Assembly: GCF_020171285.1 (NCBI RefSeq)
Contig: NZ_JAIUZI010000010.1
Coordinates: forward strand, 186,001-250,000
DNA length: 64,000 nt
Direction of reading: 5' to 3'
Origin: Seohaeicola saemankumensis
GTDB lineage: Bacteria > Pseudomonadota > Alphaproteobacteria > Rhodobacterales > Rhodobacteraceae
Part shown: positions 42,911-52,500 of the stretch, one piece after another
Layout of the letters: each line of letters starts with the position of its first letter
Position numbering within the stretch: position 1 is the first letter of the stretch
Made by a program: the position numbers and the translations under genes
Notes under the pieces: model-generated
What the model saw: the letters and a program-made list of their open reading frames with translations, nothing else
Told to the model about the DNA's origin: nothing
Database searches by the model: none

Positions 42911-44524
42911 ATGATACGGATTTTGTCCATTCTTCTGCTTCTCTGCCTGCCCGCCGCGCTGCGGGCCGAACAGGTGGCACTGGTGATCGGCAACGCCGAC
43001 TATCGAAACGTCGCCGCGCTGGACAACCCGCCCAACGATGCCGCCGCTGTCTCGGCGGCGCTGGCCGCGCAGGGGTTCGACGTCACCACTGCCAACAATC
43101 TCGGCCGGATCGAACTGCGCGACACCCTGCGCCGGTTCCGCGACCGCGCCGACCGGGCCGATGTGGCGCTGGTCTACTACGCCGGCCACGGGATCGAGAT
43201 CGGCGGCATCAATTACCTCGTCCCCGTCGACGCGCGGCTCGAGGATGAACGCGATGCCGGGCTGGAAATGGTCGATCTCGACCTCGTCCTGCGGCAGATC
43301 TCTGGCGCGGCGCGGATGAAGATGGTGGTGCTCGACGCCTGCCGCAACAACCCCTTTGTCACCCGCATGCGGTCCACTGGCGGATCGCGCGCCGTCCGGC
43401 AGGGGCTGGGCGACATCCGCTCGACCCAGGCCGACACGCTGGTGGCCTATGCCGCCGCCGCCGGGGCCATCACGCCCGATGGCGCGGCGGGGGAAAACTC
43501 GCCCTTCACGGCGGCCTTTCTGGCCGCGCTCGACGGTCCTCCGACAGATGTCCGCCGGATGCTGGGCCGGGTCCGCGACCGCATGCGCGAAACGGTACCG
43601 GGCGCGGCGCCCTTTGTCTATTCCTCGCTGGGGGGAGGCGAATTCGTGATCAACCCCAATAGCCGACGCGCCGGCTCGGATGCCACCGGGGGCACCCCCG
43701 ACGGGTCTATCTCGCGCGATTTCGTGCGGATCGACCGCGATGGCACGGTCGACGACTGGAACGCCTTTCTGGTGAAATACGAAAGCCAGAGCAGCCACCC
43801 CCTCTATGCCTTCGCGCTGGAAAAACGCGAACGCCTTCTGGCCCTGGCGCCACCGCAGGCCCCGGCGACGGACCCCGCGCGCCGGGTGCCGGAAACCGTC
43901 TCTGTACCGCCGACCGCGTCCACGGCTGCCGCGCCACCGGCACAGATAACGGCCCCCGCACCGGTTCCCGAACCGGCCCCCGTTCCCGCTCCGCCACCGC
44001 TGTCAGACCCGCGCGACCTCGCCCGAGCGATCCAGACCGAGCTTAGGGACGCGGGCTGTTACCTGGGCCGGATCGACGGGCTTCTGGGGCGCGGCTCGAA
44101 ACGCGGACTGGCGGGGTTCTCACAGCAGGCGGGGATCCAGATCACCCTGCGCTCCACCGCAGACCCGCAGCACCTGCAAGAGCTGCTCGACACCCTGCGC
44201 GCCCACCCGGACGTGGATTGCCCGCAACCCAAACCCCAGGCCAAAGCCCAGCCGCAATCCCAGCCCAAGACCCAGCCGCAAACCCAGCCCGGATCGCGAC
44301 CGGCGCCCACGACCCAGCCCACGACCCAGCCCGCGCCGAAGACGGCGCAAAAGCCCTCGAACAGCCGGCCCGCCGACTGCCCGATCCAGGAACACCTGCG
44401 CGCCAACCGCCCCGAATGCGGCGGCTCGGTCTACAAACAGCCCGACCTGCCGGGGATTAAGAAACAGCAGATGCCCTGCCCGATACAGGAAGAACTCAGG
44501 CTCGCCCGTCCCGACTGTCTGTGA
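42911..44524 (+). CDS. Secreted caspase-like protein (peptidase C14) with peptidoglycan-binding-like domain
   Basis: 537 residues. The signal peptide ends near LRAEQ (about 19-21). Residues about 21-245 form a caspase p20-type domain with the His-Cys dyad intact: H93 in YYAGHG and C144 in LDACRNNPF. After a Pro/Ala-rich linker, residues about 365-430 resemble a PG_binding_1 domain (IQTELRDAGCYLGRIDGLLGRGSKRGLAGF). Then follow a Pro/Gln/Lys-rich low-complexity stretch and two copies of a Cys-framed repeat CPIQEhLRxxRPxC at the very end. Probably a periplasmic orthocaspase-type protease; substrate unknown. Confidence 0.88.
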   Translation: MIRILSILLLLCLPAALRAEQVALVIGNADYRNVAALDNPPNDAAAVSAALAAQGFDVTTANNLGRIELRDTLRRFRDRADRADVALVYYAGHGIEIGGINYLVPVDARLEDERDAGLEMVDLDLVLRQISGAARMKMVVLDACRNNPFVTRMRSTGGSRAVRQGLGDIRSTQADTLVAYAAAAGAITPDGAAGENSPFTAAFLAALDGPPTDVRRMLGRVRDRMRETVPGAAPFVYSSLGGGEFVINPNSRRAGSDATGGTPDGSISRDFVRIDRDGTVDDWNAFLVKYESQSSHPLYAFALEKRERLLALAPPQAPATDPARRVPETVSVPPTASTAAAPPAQITAPAPVPEPAPVPAPPPLSDPRDLARAIQTELRDAGCYLGRIDGLLGRGSKRGLAGFSQQAGIQITLRSTADPQHLQELLDTLRAHPDVDCPQPKPQAKAQPQSQPKTQPQTQPGSRPAPTTQPTTQPAPKTAQKPSNSRPADCPIQEHLRANRPECGGSVYKQPDLPGIKKQQMPCPIQEELRLARPDCL

Positions 44525-44528
44525 CCGG

Positions 44529-45155
44529 TCAGTACTGGCGCGGCGGGCGGCTCTTGTAGACCGGCAGCTTCCAGCCGAACCACAGCGACCCGGCCCTGAG
44601 CGCCCAGCAGACGGCGGCACAGATCGCCAGCGCGGGCAGCCGCTCCAGCCCGGCGGTCACCGCGATCTGCCCGGCCACCGCCCCGGCCATCGCGCAAGAG
44701 ACGTATAGCTCGCCCTGTTTCAGAACCAGCGGCACCTCGCCAACCACCACGTCGCGCATCAGCCCGCCCATGCAGCCGGTGGTCATGCCCATCAGCACCA
44801 CGATCACCGGCCCCTGTCCGACGCTCAGCGCCGCGCCGGTGCCCGCCGCCACGGCGATGGCAAGCGCGAAACTGTCCAGCCAGATCAGCCAGCGATAGCG
44901 GCTTTCGACCAGATGCGCGGTAAAGAACACCACCACCGCCGCCACCGCCGCGATCCCGATGTAATCGGGTTGGCCGACCCAGAACACCGGGTGCCGGTCC
45001 AGCAGCAGATCGCGCACCGTGCCGCCGCCCACCGCCGTCAGGCAGGCGATGAACACAAACCCCACAAGGTCCAGCTGCGCCCGGCTCGCCACCAGCGCCC
45101 CGGTCAGCGCAAACACCAGCACCGAGGCATAATCCAGCAGCGCCAGAACGCTCAA
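44529..45155 (-). CDS. TRIC/UPF0126-family membrane protein
   Basis: 208 residues from TTG 45155, whose overlap with the rnhA stop (TTGA) supports it. About seven membrane segments with the two internally repeated glycine motifs of the family: [20 protein letters not shown] and [22 protein letters not shown]. Bacterial members are homologous to trimeric intracellular cation channels and are thought to pass monovalent cations. Last gene of the leftward ispH operon. Confidence 0.92.
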   Translation of the reverse strand: MSVLALLDYASVLVFALTGALVASRAQLDLVGFVFIACLTAVGGGTVRDLLLDRHPVFWVGQPDYIGIAAVAAVVVFFTAHLVESRYRWLIWLDSFALAIAVAAGTGAALSVGQGPVIVVLMGMTTGCMGGLMRDVVVGEVPLVLKQGELYVSCAMAGAVAGQIAVTAGLERLPALAICAAVCWALRAGSLWFGWKLPVYKSRPPRQY

Positions 45156-45622
45156 GACGCGGCCTTTTTCGACGGTTTGAACGGCGCCATGCCGGCGCGT
45201 GCCAGCTCGTCCGCCCGTTCGTTCTCCGGGTGGCCGGCATGCCCCTTGACCCATTCCCATGTGACGCGGTGCCGGGCCTGCGCTTCGTCCAGCCGCTGCC
45301 ACAGCTCGGCATTCTTCACCGGCTTCTTGGCGGCGGTCTTCCAGCCGTTCCGCTTCCAGCCATGGATCCAGCCGGTCACGCCGTTTTTCACATAGGCGCT
45401 GTCGGTCACCACGGTGATCGCGGTGGCGCGTTCCAGCTTCTCCAGCGCGTTGATCGCCGCCAGCAGCTCCATCCGGTTGTTGGTGGTCTCGGCCTCGCCG
45501 CCCTTCAGCTCGCGCTCTTTCAGCACGGTGTCGCCGTCCTTGGCCTGCAACAGCACGCCCCAGCCGCCCGGGCCGGGATTGCCGGAACAGGCCCCGTCGG
45601 TATAGGCAAAAAACTCAGCCAT
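45152..45622 (-). CDS. rnhA: Ribonuclease HI
   Basis: 156 residues from ATG 45622. It degrades the RNA strand of RNA-DNA hybrids. The catalytic DEDD residues are in place: [16 protein letters not shown] (Asp), [13 protein letters not shown] (Glu), [25 protein letters not shown] (Asp) and NERADELA (Asp), with KGHAGHPEN as the mobile loop. Start overlaps the end of the methyltransferase gene by 8 bases; end overlaps the TRIC start. Confidence 0.97.
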   Translation of the reverse strand: MAEFFAYTDGACSGNPGPGGWGVLLQAKDGDTVLKERELKGGEAETTNNRMELLAAINALEKLERATAITVVTDSAYVKNGVTGWIHGWKRNGWKTAAKKPVKNAELWQRLDEAQARHRVTWEWVKGHAGHPENERADELARAGMAPFKPSKKAAS

Positions 45623-46208
45623 GCGCCGCCACCGAGATCCAGTCGCTTTCCGATCCGTCCAGCCCGGTGCCACGCCCCAGCTTGCGCTCCACCGGCGTAA
45701 ACCCGGCCTGCCGCAGATATCCGTCCAATTCGCTCTCCGTGTAATAGGTGTAATAGCGCCCCAGCCGGTCGCGGCCTTCGCCGGTGCCCAGCTTCAGCCC
45801 GATCATGAACCGCCCGCCCGGCTTCAACGCCCGGTGCAGCGCCGCCAGATGTCCGGGGAAATCGGCGCGCGGCGCGTGCAGCAGGCTGAAATTGGCCCAG
45901 ATGCCGTCGTAACGGTCCACCGCGTCGATATCCGAAAACGCCGCCTGCCGCGCGGTGACACCCGGCAGCGCGCCGGCCATCCGTACCATCTCGGCAGAGG
46001 CATCGACCGCCTCCACCACCAGCCCGGCCCGCGCCATCGTCGCCGCCGAGGCACCGGGACCACAGCCCAGATCCAGTACCAAACCGCCAGGCGGGCAGGC
46101 CGCAATGAACGCCTCCAGCCGCGGATCTGTGCCATTGTACGCGTCGGTCATCGCGGCGTAATCCGCCGCCTGCGCGTCATAGACGCCGATGGTCTCGTCA
46201 TCGCTCAC
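45615..46208 (-). CDS. SAM-dependent class I methyltransferase
   Basis: 197 residues from GTG 46208, supported by a GTGA overlap with the preceding stop. Motif [21 protein letters not shown] binds SAM, and [14 protein letters not shown] (motif II) and [39 protein letters not shown] follow. It looks like the small UbiE/Methyltransf_11-type enzymes; the methyl acceptor is unknown. Third gene of the ispH operon. Confidence 0.88.
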   Translation of the reverse strand: MSDDETIGVYDAQAADYAAMTDAYNGTDPRLEAFIAACPPGGLVLDLGCGPGASAATMARAGLVVEAVDASAEMVRMAGALPGVTARQAAFSDIDAVDRYDGIWANFSLLHAPRADFPGHLAALHRALKPGGRFMIGLKLGTGEGRDRLGRYYTYYTESELDGYLRQAGFTPVERKLGRGTGLDGSESDWISVAAHG

Positions 46209-46657
46209 AGAAACACCCCCACCGCCAGGCAGGCCAAAACCACAACGCTCAGCAAGACCCGCAACCGGACCCACCAGGACGGCGTCAGCCCCCAGGCGGC
46301 AAAGGCAAGGTCCAGAAGCAGCAACCCGGCAAAGCCGAACATCAGGTTCATGCCGGCGCTGACCGGTCCGCCGCCGGTCATGAAAAACGCCCAGAGAGCG
46401 GGCAGCACCGACAGAGCGTAGCCGGTGGCGGCCTGGCCACCCTCGGCGCGGGTGGCAAAGCCCCACAGCACACCGGACATGAAACTCAGGATCACCGAAC
46501 CGTAGAAAAGCTGCACATAAGGCCCGACGAAGCGTGGGCCGAGATGCGCCGCGCCCCAGGCCTGCAGATCACCGTTTAGATAGGTCAGCGCGCCCCAGAC
46601 AAACGGGATCAGCCCGGCAAGGCCAAGCGCAAGCGGGGCAGGGGGGATCCGGCTCAT
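46205..46657 (-). CDS. DUF3429 membrane protein
   Basis: 150 residues with about five membrane segments. The patterns [33 protein letters not shown] and [37 protein letters not shown] are typical of DUF3429, whose function is unknown. ATGA overlap with ispH upstream and GTGA overlap with the methyltransferase downstream imply tight coupling. Confidence 0.88.
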   Translation of the reverse strand: MSRIPPAPLALGLAGLIPFVWGALTYLNGDLQAWGAAHLGPRFVGPYVQLFYGSVILSFMSGVLWGFATRAEGGQAATGYALSVLPALWAFFMTGGGPVSAGMNLMFGFAGLLLLDLAFAAWGLTPSWWVRLRVLLSVVVLACLAVGVFL

Positions 46658-47604
46658 GCCGGTTGCCGCAACACGCGCGGCACCTTGAATTCGACGTTTT
46701 CCACGGCGGTCTCGACCTTCTCGACGGTCACGTCATAGCGGTCGCGAAAGGCGTCGATCACCTCGTTGACCAGTTCTTCGGGGGCCGAGGCCCCGGCGGT
46801 GATGGCAATGCTGCGAATGCCCTCCAGCGCGCGCCAGTCGATGTCGGTGGCCCGCTGCACCAGCTGCGCGTAACTGCAGCCGGCATTGGCGCCCACCTCG
46901 ACCAGACGCCGCGAGTTCGACGAATTCGGCGCGCCGACCACCAGCATCGCATCGGCGCGCGGCGCCACCGCCTTGACGGCAGCCTGCCGGTTGGTGGTGG
47001 CGTAACAGATGTCTTCCTTGTGAGGCCCGACAATGGCCGGAAACCGCTCTTGCAGCGCCGCCACGATGCCGGCGGTGTCATCGACGCTCAGCGTGGTCTG
47101 GGTGACAAAGGCGATGCGCGCGGGGTCGCGCACCTCGACCCGTGCGACATCCTCTACCGTTTCCACCAGCAGAACCTCACCCTCGGGCAGCTGCCCCATG
47201 GTGCCCACGGTCTCGGGATGGCCGCGATGGCCGATCATGATCATCTGCAAGCCGTTCTCGGCATGGCGCTGCGCCTCGATATGCACCTTGCTGACCAGCG
47301 GGCAGGTGGCATCGACATAAACCATGTTGCGCCGCCCCGCCTCCGCCGGCACCGATTTCGGCACCCCATGGGCGGAAAAGATCACCGGCCGGTCGTCGGG
47401 GCAATCCTCCAGCTCCTCGACAAACACCGCCCCCTTGGCGCGCAGCCCGTCCACCACGTATTTGTTGTGCACGATCTCGTGGCGCACATAGACGGGCGCG
47501 CCCCATTTCTCCAGCGCCATCTCGACGATCTTGATGGCGCGGTCGACACCGGCGCAGAACCCGCGCGGGGCGGCCAGGTACAGGGTCAGGGACGGTTTGG
47601 TCAT
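46654..47604 (-). CDS. ispH: 4-hydroxy-3-methylbut-2-enyl diphosphate reductase IspH
   Basis: 316 residues from ATG 47604. It catalyses the last step of the MEP isoprenoid pathway with an iron-sulfur cluster. The cluster cysteines are in [21 protein letters not shown] and [44 protein letters not shown] and the catalytic Glu/Thr region [11 protein letters not shown] are also conserved. First gene of a five-gene leftward operon with a dispersed repeat region upstream. Confidence 0.97.
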   Translation of the reverse strand: MTKPSLTLYLAAPRGFCAGVDRAIKIVEMALEKWGAPVYVRHEIVHNKYVVDGLRAKGAVFVEELEDCPDDRPVIFSAHGVPKSVPAEAGRRNMVYVDATCPLVSKVHIEAQRHAENGLQMIMIGHRGHPETVGTMGQLPEGEVLLVETVEDVARVEVRDPARIAFVTQTTLSVDDTAGIVAALQERFPAIVGPHKEDICYATTNRQAAVKAVAPRADAMLVVGAPNSSNSRRLVEVGANAGCSYAQLVQRATDIDWRALEGIRSIAITAGASAPEELVNEVIDAFRDRYDVTVEKVETAVENVEFKVPRVLRQPA

Positions 47605-47676
47605 CGGCGATCTCTCCTTGACCGACAGGTAGTGTGTCGCGCCCCGATGGTCCAGAGACGAAGCCCGCCCGTCCCC

Positions 47677-47744
47677 TTTCATCTCTTCGGCAAATACTCC
47701 GGGGGTGAGGCCGCAAGGCCGAGGGGGCAGCGCCCCCTTGCCCC
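47677..47744 (+). repeat. TTTCATCTCTTC intergenic element, copy 4
   Basis: TTTCATCTCTTCGGCAAATA, then CTCCGGGGGTGAGGCCGCA, AGGCCGAGG and the hairpin GGGGGCAGCGCCCCC. It differs from copy 3 (38521) by very few bases. Confidence 0.8.
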
Positions 47745-47779
47745 GCACGCCGCAGGCGAAGGCTCCCGCCAGGTCGCGC

Positions 47780-47835
47780 GGCATCACAGATGCCCGGACC
47801 TGTTGGGCCGGGCAGCGCGCGGTTCCCGCGCGCTG
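47780..47835 (+). repeat. Intergenic element B, copy 2
   Basis: Inverted repeat GGCATCACAGATGCC at 47780-47794, then CTGTTGGGCCGGGCAGCGC, matching 38447-38495 apart from several substitutions. Confidence 0.6.
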
Positions 47836-47940
47836 CGGTCGCTCCGAGCGGCCCGCCGCAGTTCACGCAGCCGTGACTGGACCGGGTGCCGCTTTGTCGT
47901 CACATGACCCGACATGACAGGCAGAACATGGAGACGCGAC

Positions 47941-48411
47941 ATGAGATGGCTGATCCTCGCGGGTCTTGCCCTGGCGGGCGCAGCGGCGCTGTGGTGGGTC
48001 CTGGCGCCCGGGCATCGCGACGGGGCCGGGCTGCTGCCCTACCGGGACGCGGCGACCGTGGCCCTGGGTCAGCAGGTCTATGCAGGGCATTGCGCCGCCT
48101 GTCACGGCGCCGCGCTCCAGGGCCAGCCCGACTGGCGTCAGGCCGATGCCGACGGCTACCTGCCCGCGCCGCCGCATGACGCCACCGGTCACACCTGGCA
48201 CCATGCCGACCGCCAGCTTGTGGCGATCACCCGGCTTGGCACCGAACAGCTGGTTGGCGGTGGTTACAAGAGCCGCATGGCGGGTTATGCCGATGTGCTG
48301 AGCGAGGCCGAGATCATCGCGGTGCTGGCCTATATCAAAAGCACCTGGCCGCCCGAGATCATTGATCGCCACAATCAGATCAACGCGGATGCGGCGCTGA
48401 GCGGCGGCTGA
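47941..48411 (+). CDS. Membrane-anchored c-type cytochrome
   Basis: 156 residues from ATG 47941. An uncleaved or cleaved N-terminal hydrophobic segment (residues about 2-21) is followed by a single class I cytochrome c domain with the heme-binding CAACH (C51, C54, H55) and a likely axial Met in KSRMAGYADVLSEAEIIAVLAYIKSTW. Located on the periplasmic side; carries electrons for an unidentified partner. It stands alone and is followed by an intrinsic-terminator hairpin. Confidence 0.9.
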   Translation: MRWLILAGLALAGAAALWWVLAPGHRDGAGLLPYRDAATVALGQQVYAGHCAACHGAALQGQPDWRQADADGYLPAPPHDATGHTWHHADRQLVAITRLGTEQLVGGGYKSRMAGYADVLSEAEIIAVLAYIKSTWPPEIIDRHNQINADAALSGG

Positions 48412-48445
48412 ACAGCAACCCGCGGCTCAAGCCCCCTCCCGCTCG

Positions 48446-48486
48446 CGAAAACGCCCGTGACGGGTTTCCCCGCACGGGCGCGTTTT
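48446..48486. terminator. Bidirectional intrinsic terminator
   Basis: Perfect 8-bp stem CGCCCGTG/CACGGGCG (48452-48459 and 48473-48480) with AAAA before and CGTTTT after. It lies between the convergent cytochrome c gene and the NYN gene, so it can serve both strands. Confidence 0.75.
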
Positions 48487-48575
48487 GCCGGCCATCCCCG
48501 ACCGGTCTTTGCGATGCCGATCCGGTCTTCGGTCCGCCGCGCTGATCCCCACCGGCGCGGCAGTTCCGATGCCGG

Positions 48576-49151
48576 TTACTGGCCGCCCGCGTAGGCGACG
48601 TTGCGCGGCTCCGCCGACATCTCGCGCGGCGGCCGTCCGATCACGTCCTTCAGCTCTTCGAGCTCGATGAAGTTGTCGGCCTGGCGGCGCAGCTCGTCCG
48701 AGATCATCGGCGGCTGGCTGCGGATCGTCGACACCACCGACACCCGCACGCCCTGGCGCTGCAGGCTGGCCACCAGCGGGCGGAAATCGCCGTCGCCGGA
48801 AAACAGCACGATATGGTCCACGCGCGGCGCCAGTTCCATGGCGTCCACGGTCAGTTCGATATCCATGTTGCCCTTGACCTTACGCCGGCCCATGCTGTCG
48901 GTGTACTCCTTGGCCGGTTTGGTGACCATGGTGAACCCGTTGTAATGCAGCCAGTCGACAAGGGGGCGGATCGGCGAATATTCATCGTTTTCAAGAAGCG
49001 CAGTGTAATAGAATGCCCGCAGCATCTTGCCACGCCGCATGAACTCCTGTCGCAACAACTTGTAGTCGATATCGAACCCCAGCGCCTTTGCGGCCGCATA
49101 AAGATTCGAACCGTCGATGAACAGCGCAAGCCGTTCGTCTTTGTAAAACAT
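48576..49151 (-). CDS. NYN-domain protein (LabA/DUF88 family)
   Basis: 191 residues from ATG 49151. A PIN-like ribonuclease fold with acidic metal-binding residues: LFIDGSNLYAAAKALGFDIDY (D13), KGNMDIELTVDAM and VLFSGDGDFRPLVASLQRQGVRVSVVS. LabA-type proteins are predicted RNases; the target is unknown. The last about 30 residues are a less conserved tail. It is divergent from folK across a 121-base A/T-rich gap that should contain both promoters. Confidence 0.9.
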   Translation of the reverse strand: MFYKDERLALFIDGSNLYAAAKALGFDIDYKLLRQEFMRRGKMLRAFYYTALLENDEYSPIRPLVDWLHYNGFTMVTKPAKEYTDSMGRRKVKGNMDIELTVDAMELAPRVDHIVLFSGDGDFRPLVASLQRQGVRVSVVSTIRSQPPMISDELRRQADNFIELEELKDVIGRPPREMSAEPRNVAYAGGQ

Positions 49152-49272
49152 AAAATGTCCTTCCGGTGTATCCAATCGCCGGTACGTTCCGTGAGTGCTT
49201 GAAATTGGCGAAATGGTGCACCCAAGATAAGAGAATTCAGATGTATCGCAAGTGTTATGGCTTCCCGACTTC

Positions 49273-49851
49273 ATGCCAATAAGATCTGAAATCCGGCCAA
49301 CTGTCCTGATCGCAATCGGGGCAAATCTGCCCTCTGACGCCGGCATGCCGGATAAAACATTGATTTCAGCGGTTTCCGCGATGCCGTCATTGGGCCTTGC
49401 GCCGCGCGCAATCAGCCGGTTCTATGCCACGCCCTGTTTCCCGGCCGGTGCCGGTCCCGACTATGTGAACGCAGCGTTACAGGTCGAAACCACAATGGCG
49501 GCCAATGACGTTCTGGCGGCGCTGCACCGGATCGAGGCCCGGTTCGGCCGCCGCCGCGACACCCGCTGGGGCATGCGGACGCTGGACCTGGACCTGATTG
49601 CCTGGGGCGACCTTGTACTGCCCGACCGCGCGACGCTGCGCCACTGGATGACCCTGCCGCCCGGCGACCAGGCGCAACAGGCCCCGCAACAGCTGATCCT
49701 GCCGCATCCGCGCCTGCAGGACCGCGGTTTCGTGCTGGTGCCGCTGGCCGACATCGCCCCGCAGTGGGTGCATCCGGTGCTCGGGCAGACCGTCATCCAG
49801 ATGCGCAACGCGCTGCCAGACGCGGAAATTCGCGCCATTCGGGCGATTTGA
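49273..49851 (+). CDS. folK: 2-amino-4-hydroxy-6-hydroxymethyldihydropteridine pyrophosphokinase
   Basis: 192 residues from ATG 49273. It transfers diphosphate from ATP to the pterin in folate synthesis. Family motifs: LIAIGANLPS, YATPCFPAGAGPDYVNAALQVET, RIEARFGRRRDTRWGMRTLDLDLIAWGD (ATP- and Mg-binding RW...R.LDLDL) and LPHPRLQDRGFVLVPLADIAP. An in-frame start at 49252 is possible but less typical. It precedes rpoZ by about 100 bases. Confidence 0.95.
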   Translation: MPIRSEIRPTVLIAIGANLPSDAGMPDKTLISAVSAMPSLGLAPRAISRFYATPCFPAGAGPDYVNAALQVETTMAANDVLAALHRIEARFGRRRDTRWGMRTLDLDLIAWGDLVLPDRATLRHWMTLPPGDQAQQAPQQLILPHPRLQDRGFVLVPLADIAPQWVHPVLGQTVIQMRNALPDAEIRAIRAI

Positions 49852-49953
49852 TCGCCTTCGCCGCTGTTTCATTGCGATTCCGCGCTTGTCAATCAAAAGA
49901 TTCGCCCTTAGATACGGCCCTTCTGATGTGCACACTGAACTGGGAGTTCCCCA

Positions 49954-50307
49954 ATGGCCCGCGTAACGGTCGAAGACTGCGTTGACAAGGTTCCGAACCG
50001 GTTCGAACTGGTGATGCTGGCGGCCCACCGCGCCCGCGAGATTTCCGCCGGTGCCTCGATCACCGTTGATCGTGACAACGACAAGAACCCGGTCGTGTCG
50101 CTGCGCGAGATCGCCGAAGAAACCCAAAGCGCGGACGAGCTGCGCGAACGGCTGATCGAAAGCAACCAGACCCAGATCGAGGTCGATGAACCCGAAGACG
50201 ATCAGATGGCACTGCTGATGGGCGCCGAATCCGACAAGCCCGCCGAAGACGACATGTCCGAGGAAATGCTGCTGCGCCAGCTGATGGAGGCACAGGGCCA
50301 GGGGTAA
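49954..50307 (+). CDS. rpoZ: RNA polymerase omega subunit
   Basis: 117 residues. The N-terminal half [32 protein letters not shown] is the conserved omega core that helps assemble beta-prime; the tail is acidic and variable as usual in alphaproteobacteria. A GGGAG lies before the ATG. It is followed 28 bases later by the (p)ppGpp synthetase/hydrolase gene, the common bacterial pairing. Confidence 0.97.
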   Translation: MARVTVEDCVDKVPNRFELVMLAAHRAREISAGASITVDRDNDKNPVVSLREIAEETQSADELRERLIESNQTQIEVDEPEDDQMALLMGAESDKPAEDDMSEEMLLRQLMEAQGQG

Positions 50308-50335
50308 CCATCCCCCAGACCAGGACGCGGACCGG

Positions 50336-52468
50336 ATGATAGCAGCTGAAGATCTGATTGCGCTGGTCCGCAACTACAACCCCAAGACCAATCTCGACCG
50401 CCTTGCCGATGCCTATGAATTCGGCAAGGAAATGCACGAGGGCCAGTACCGCCACTCGGGCGAGCCCTATTTTTCGCATCCCGTCGCCGTCGCCGCCATC
50501 CTGACCGAACAGCGGCTGGATGATGCCACCATCATCACCGCCCTTCTGCACGACACCATCGAAGACACCAAGGCCAGCTATGGCGAGGTGTCCAAACGCT
50601 TTGGCGAAGAGGTGGCGGTGCTGGTCGACGGGGTGACCAAGCTGACCAACCTCCAGCTGTCCTCGCGCGAGACCAAGCAGGCCGAAAATTTCCGCAAGCT
50701 GTTCATGGCGATGTCCAAGGACCTGCGGGTGATCCTCGTCAAACTCGCCGACCGCCTGCACAACATGCGCACCATCAAGGCGATGAAGCCCGAAAAGCAG
50801 GCGCAAAAAGCGCGCGAGACGATGGACATCTACGCGCCGCTGGCGGGCCGCATGGGCATGCAGTGGATGCGCGAAGAGCTTGAGGATCTGGCCTTCCGGG
50901 TGCTCAACCCCGAGGGCCGCCAGTCGATCATCCGCCGCTTCATCACGCTCCAGCGCGAAACCGGCGACGTGATCCACCGCATCACCGGCGACATGCGCCA
51001 CGAGCTGGAAAAGGCCGGGATCGAGGCCGAGGTCTTTGGCCGGGCCAAGAAACCCTATTCGATCTGGCGCAAGATGCAGGAAAAGGACCAGGGCTTTTCC
51101 CGGCTCTCCGACATCTACGGCTTTCGCGTGATCACCGGCACCGAGGAAGACTGCTATCGCGCGCTGGGCGCCATCCACCAGCGCTGGCGCGCGGTGCCGG
51201 GCCGGTTCAAGGATTACATCAGCCAGCCCAAGACAAACGGCTACCGCTCGATCCACACCACCGTGTCGGGCCGCGACGGCAAACGGGTCGAGGTACAGAT
51301 CCGCACCCGCCAGATGCACGACGTCGCCGAAACCGGGGTGGCGGCGCATTGGTCCTACCGCGACGGCGTCCGCTCAGAAAACCCCTTTGCCGTCGATCCG
51401 GCCAAGTGGATCGCGAACCTCACCGAACAATTCGACAGCGAAGAGGACCACGAGGATTTTCTCGAAGCGGTCAAGCTCGAGATGTATTCCGACCAGGTGT
51501 TCTGTTTCAGCCCCAAGGGCGACGTGGTGAAACTGCCGCGCGGCGCGACACCGATCGACTACGCCTATGCCATCCACACCCGCATCGGCTCGGCCTGTGT
51601 CGGGGCCAAGGTCGACGGCATCCGGGTGCCGCTCTGGACCCGGCTCAAGAACGGCCAGTCGGTCGAAATCATCACCGCCGAGGGCCAGACACCACAGGTC
51701 AGCTGGCTCGAAATCGCCACCACCGGCAAGGCCCGCACCGCGATCCGCCGCGCCCTGCGCGAGGCCGACCGCGAACGGTTCATCAAGCTGGGCCATGAAC
51801 TGGCGCGCTCGGCCTTTGAACATGTCGGCCGCAAGGCGACGGACAAGGCGCTGGACACCGCCGCCAAACACCTGCGGCTCAAGGGTCGCAATGAACTGCT
51901 GGCCCGCCTCGGCAGCGCCGAACTCACCGGTCACGACGTGGTGCAGGCGGTCTACCCCGATCTCGCCCCCGACCAGACCGACCAGATCCCGCTGCGCCGG
52001 GCGGTGATCGGCCTGCAGCCGGGGCAATCCTTCGAACGCGCCACCTGCTGCGAACCGCTGCCGGGCGAACGCATCGTCGGCATCACCTACCGGGGCAAGG
52101 GCGTGGTGGTCCATACCATCGACTGCGACATGCTCAGCCGCTACGAGGACCAGCCCGACCGCTGGGTCGACCTGCACTGGCACACCGGCACCCACCCGGC
52201 CGCTTATGCCACCACGCTGGATCTGACGATCGGAAATGACGCCGGGGTACTGGGACGTATTTGCACATTGATCGGCGAAAAGAAGGCCAATATCAGCGAC
52301 CTTGTATTTGTCGATCGCAAACCGGATTTCTACCGCCTGATGATCAACGTCGAACTGCGGGATGTCGAACAGTTGCATTCCCTGATGCTGATGCTCGAGG
52401 CCGAAAGCCATGTCGCCGCGGTCGAAAGATACCGCGAGAAGCCCGCGGCAGCCGCCGCGGTCAGCTAG
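50336..52468 (+). CDS. spoT: Bifunctional (p)ppGpp synthetase/hydrolase (Rsh/SpoT)
   Basis: 710 residues. The HD hydrolase domain (about 25-180) has HSGEPYFSHPVAVAAIL, TALLHDTIEDT and ADRLHNMRT, so hydrolysis should work. The synthetase domain (about 230-340) has GFRVITGTEEDCYRALG and RFKDYISQPKTNGYRSIHTTV, also intact. A TGS domain (about 385-445; VFCFSPKGDVVKLPRGATPIDYAYAIH) and a C-terminal ACT domain (about 630-710) follow. It sets the alarmone level in the stringent response. The DUF2062 gene starts 33 bases later. Confidence 0.97.
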   Translation: MIAAEDLIALVRNYNPKTNLDRLADAYEFGKEMHEGQYRHSGEPYFSHPVAVAAILTEQRLDDATIITALLHDTIEDTKASYGEVSKRFGEEVAVLVDGVTKLTNLQLSSRETKQAENFRKLFMAMSKDLRVILVKLADRLHNMRTIKAMKPEKQAQKARETMDIYAPLAGRMGMQWMREELEDLAFRVLNPEGRQSIIRRFITLQRETGDVIHRITGDMRHELEKAGIEAEVFGRAKKPYSIWRKMQEKDQGFSRLSDIYGFRVITGTEEDCYRALGAIHQRWRAVPGRFKDYISQPKTNGYRSIHTTVSGRDGKRVEVQIRTRQMHDVAETGVAAHWSYRDGVRSENPFAVDPAKWIANLTEQFDSEEDHEDFLEAVKLEMYSDQVFCFSPKGDVVKLPRGATPIDYAYAIHTRIGSACVGAKVDGIRVPLWTRLKNGQSVEIITAEGQTPQVSWLEIATTGKARTAIRRALREADRERFIKLGHELARSAFEHVGRKATDKALDTAAKHLRLKGRNELLARLGSAELTGHDVVQAVYPDLAPDQTDQIPLRRAVIGLQPGQSFERATCCEPLPGERIVGITYRGKGVVVHTIDCDMLSRYEDQPDRWVDLHWHTGTHPAAYATTLDLTIGNDAGVLGRICTLIGEKKANISDLVFVDRKPDFYRLMINVELRDVEQLHSLMLMLEAESHVAAVERYREKPAAAAAVS

Positions 52469-52500
52469 GCGCCGCAAGCGGAAGAGACGGGGGGCAGAAG

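Larger units (their letters stand above)
47605..47940. other. Gene-free 336-base divergent region with dispersed repeats
   Basis: Holds TTTCATCTCTTC element copy 4 (47677-47744) and element B copy 2 (47780-47835), followed by GC-rich repeats such as GCGCGCGGTTCCCGCGCGC. The ispH promoter must lie in 47605-47676. The cytochrome c promoter is probably in 47870-47935, where the sequence becomes less GC-rich. No ORF is supported. Confidence 0.5.

Noticed and set aside
44218..44370. Tandem repeat or CRISPR-like array in the Pro/Gln stretch
   Set aside because: It is a low-complexity coding segment of the caspase-like protein (imperfect CCCAGCC-type codon repeats), not an array with spacers.
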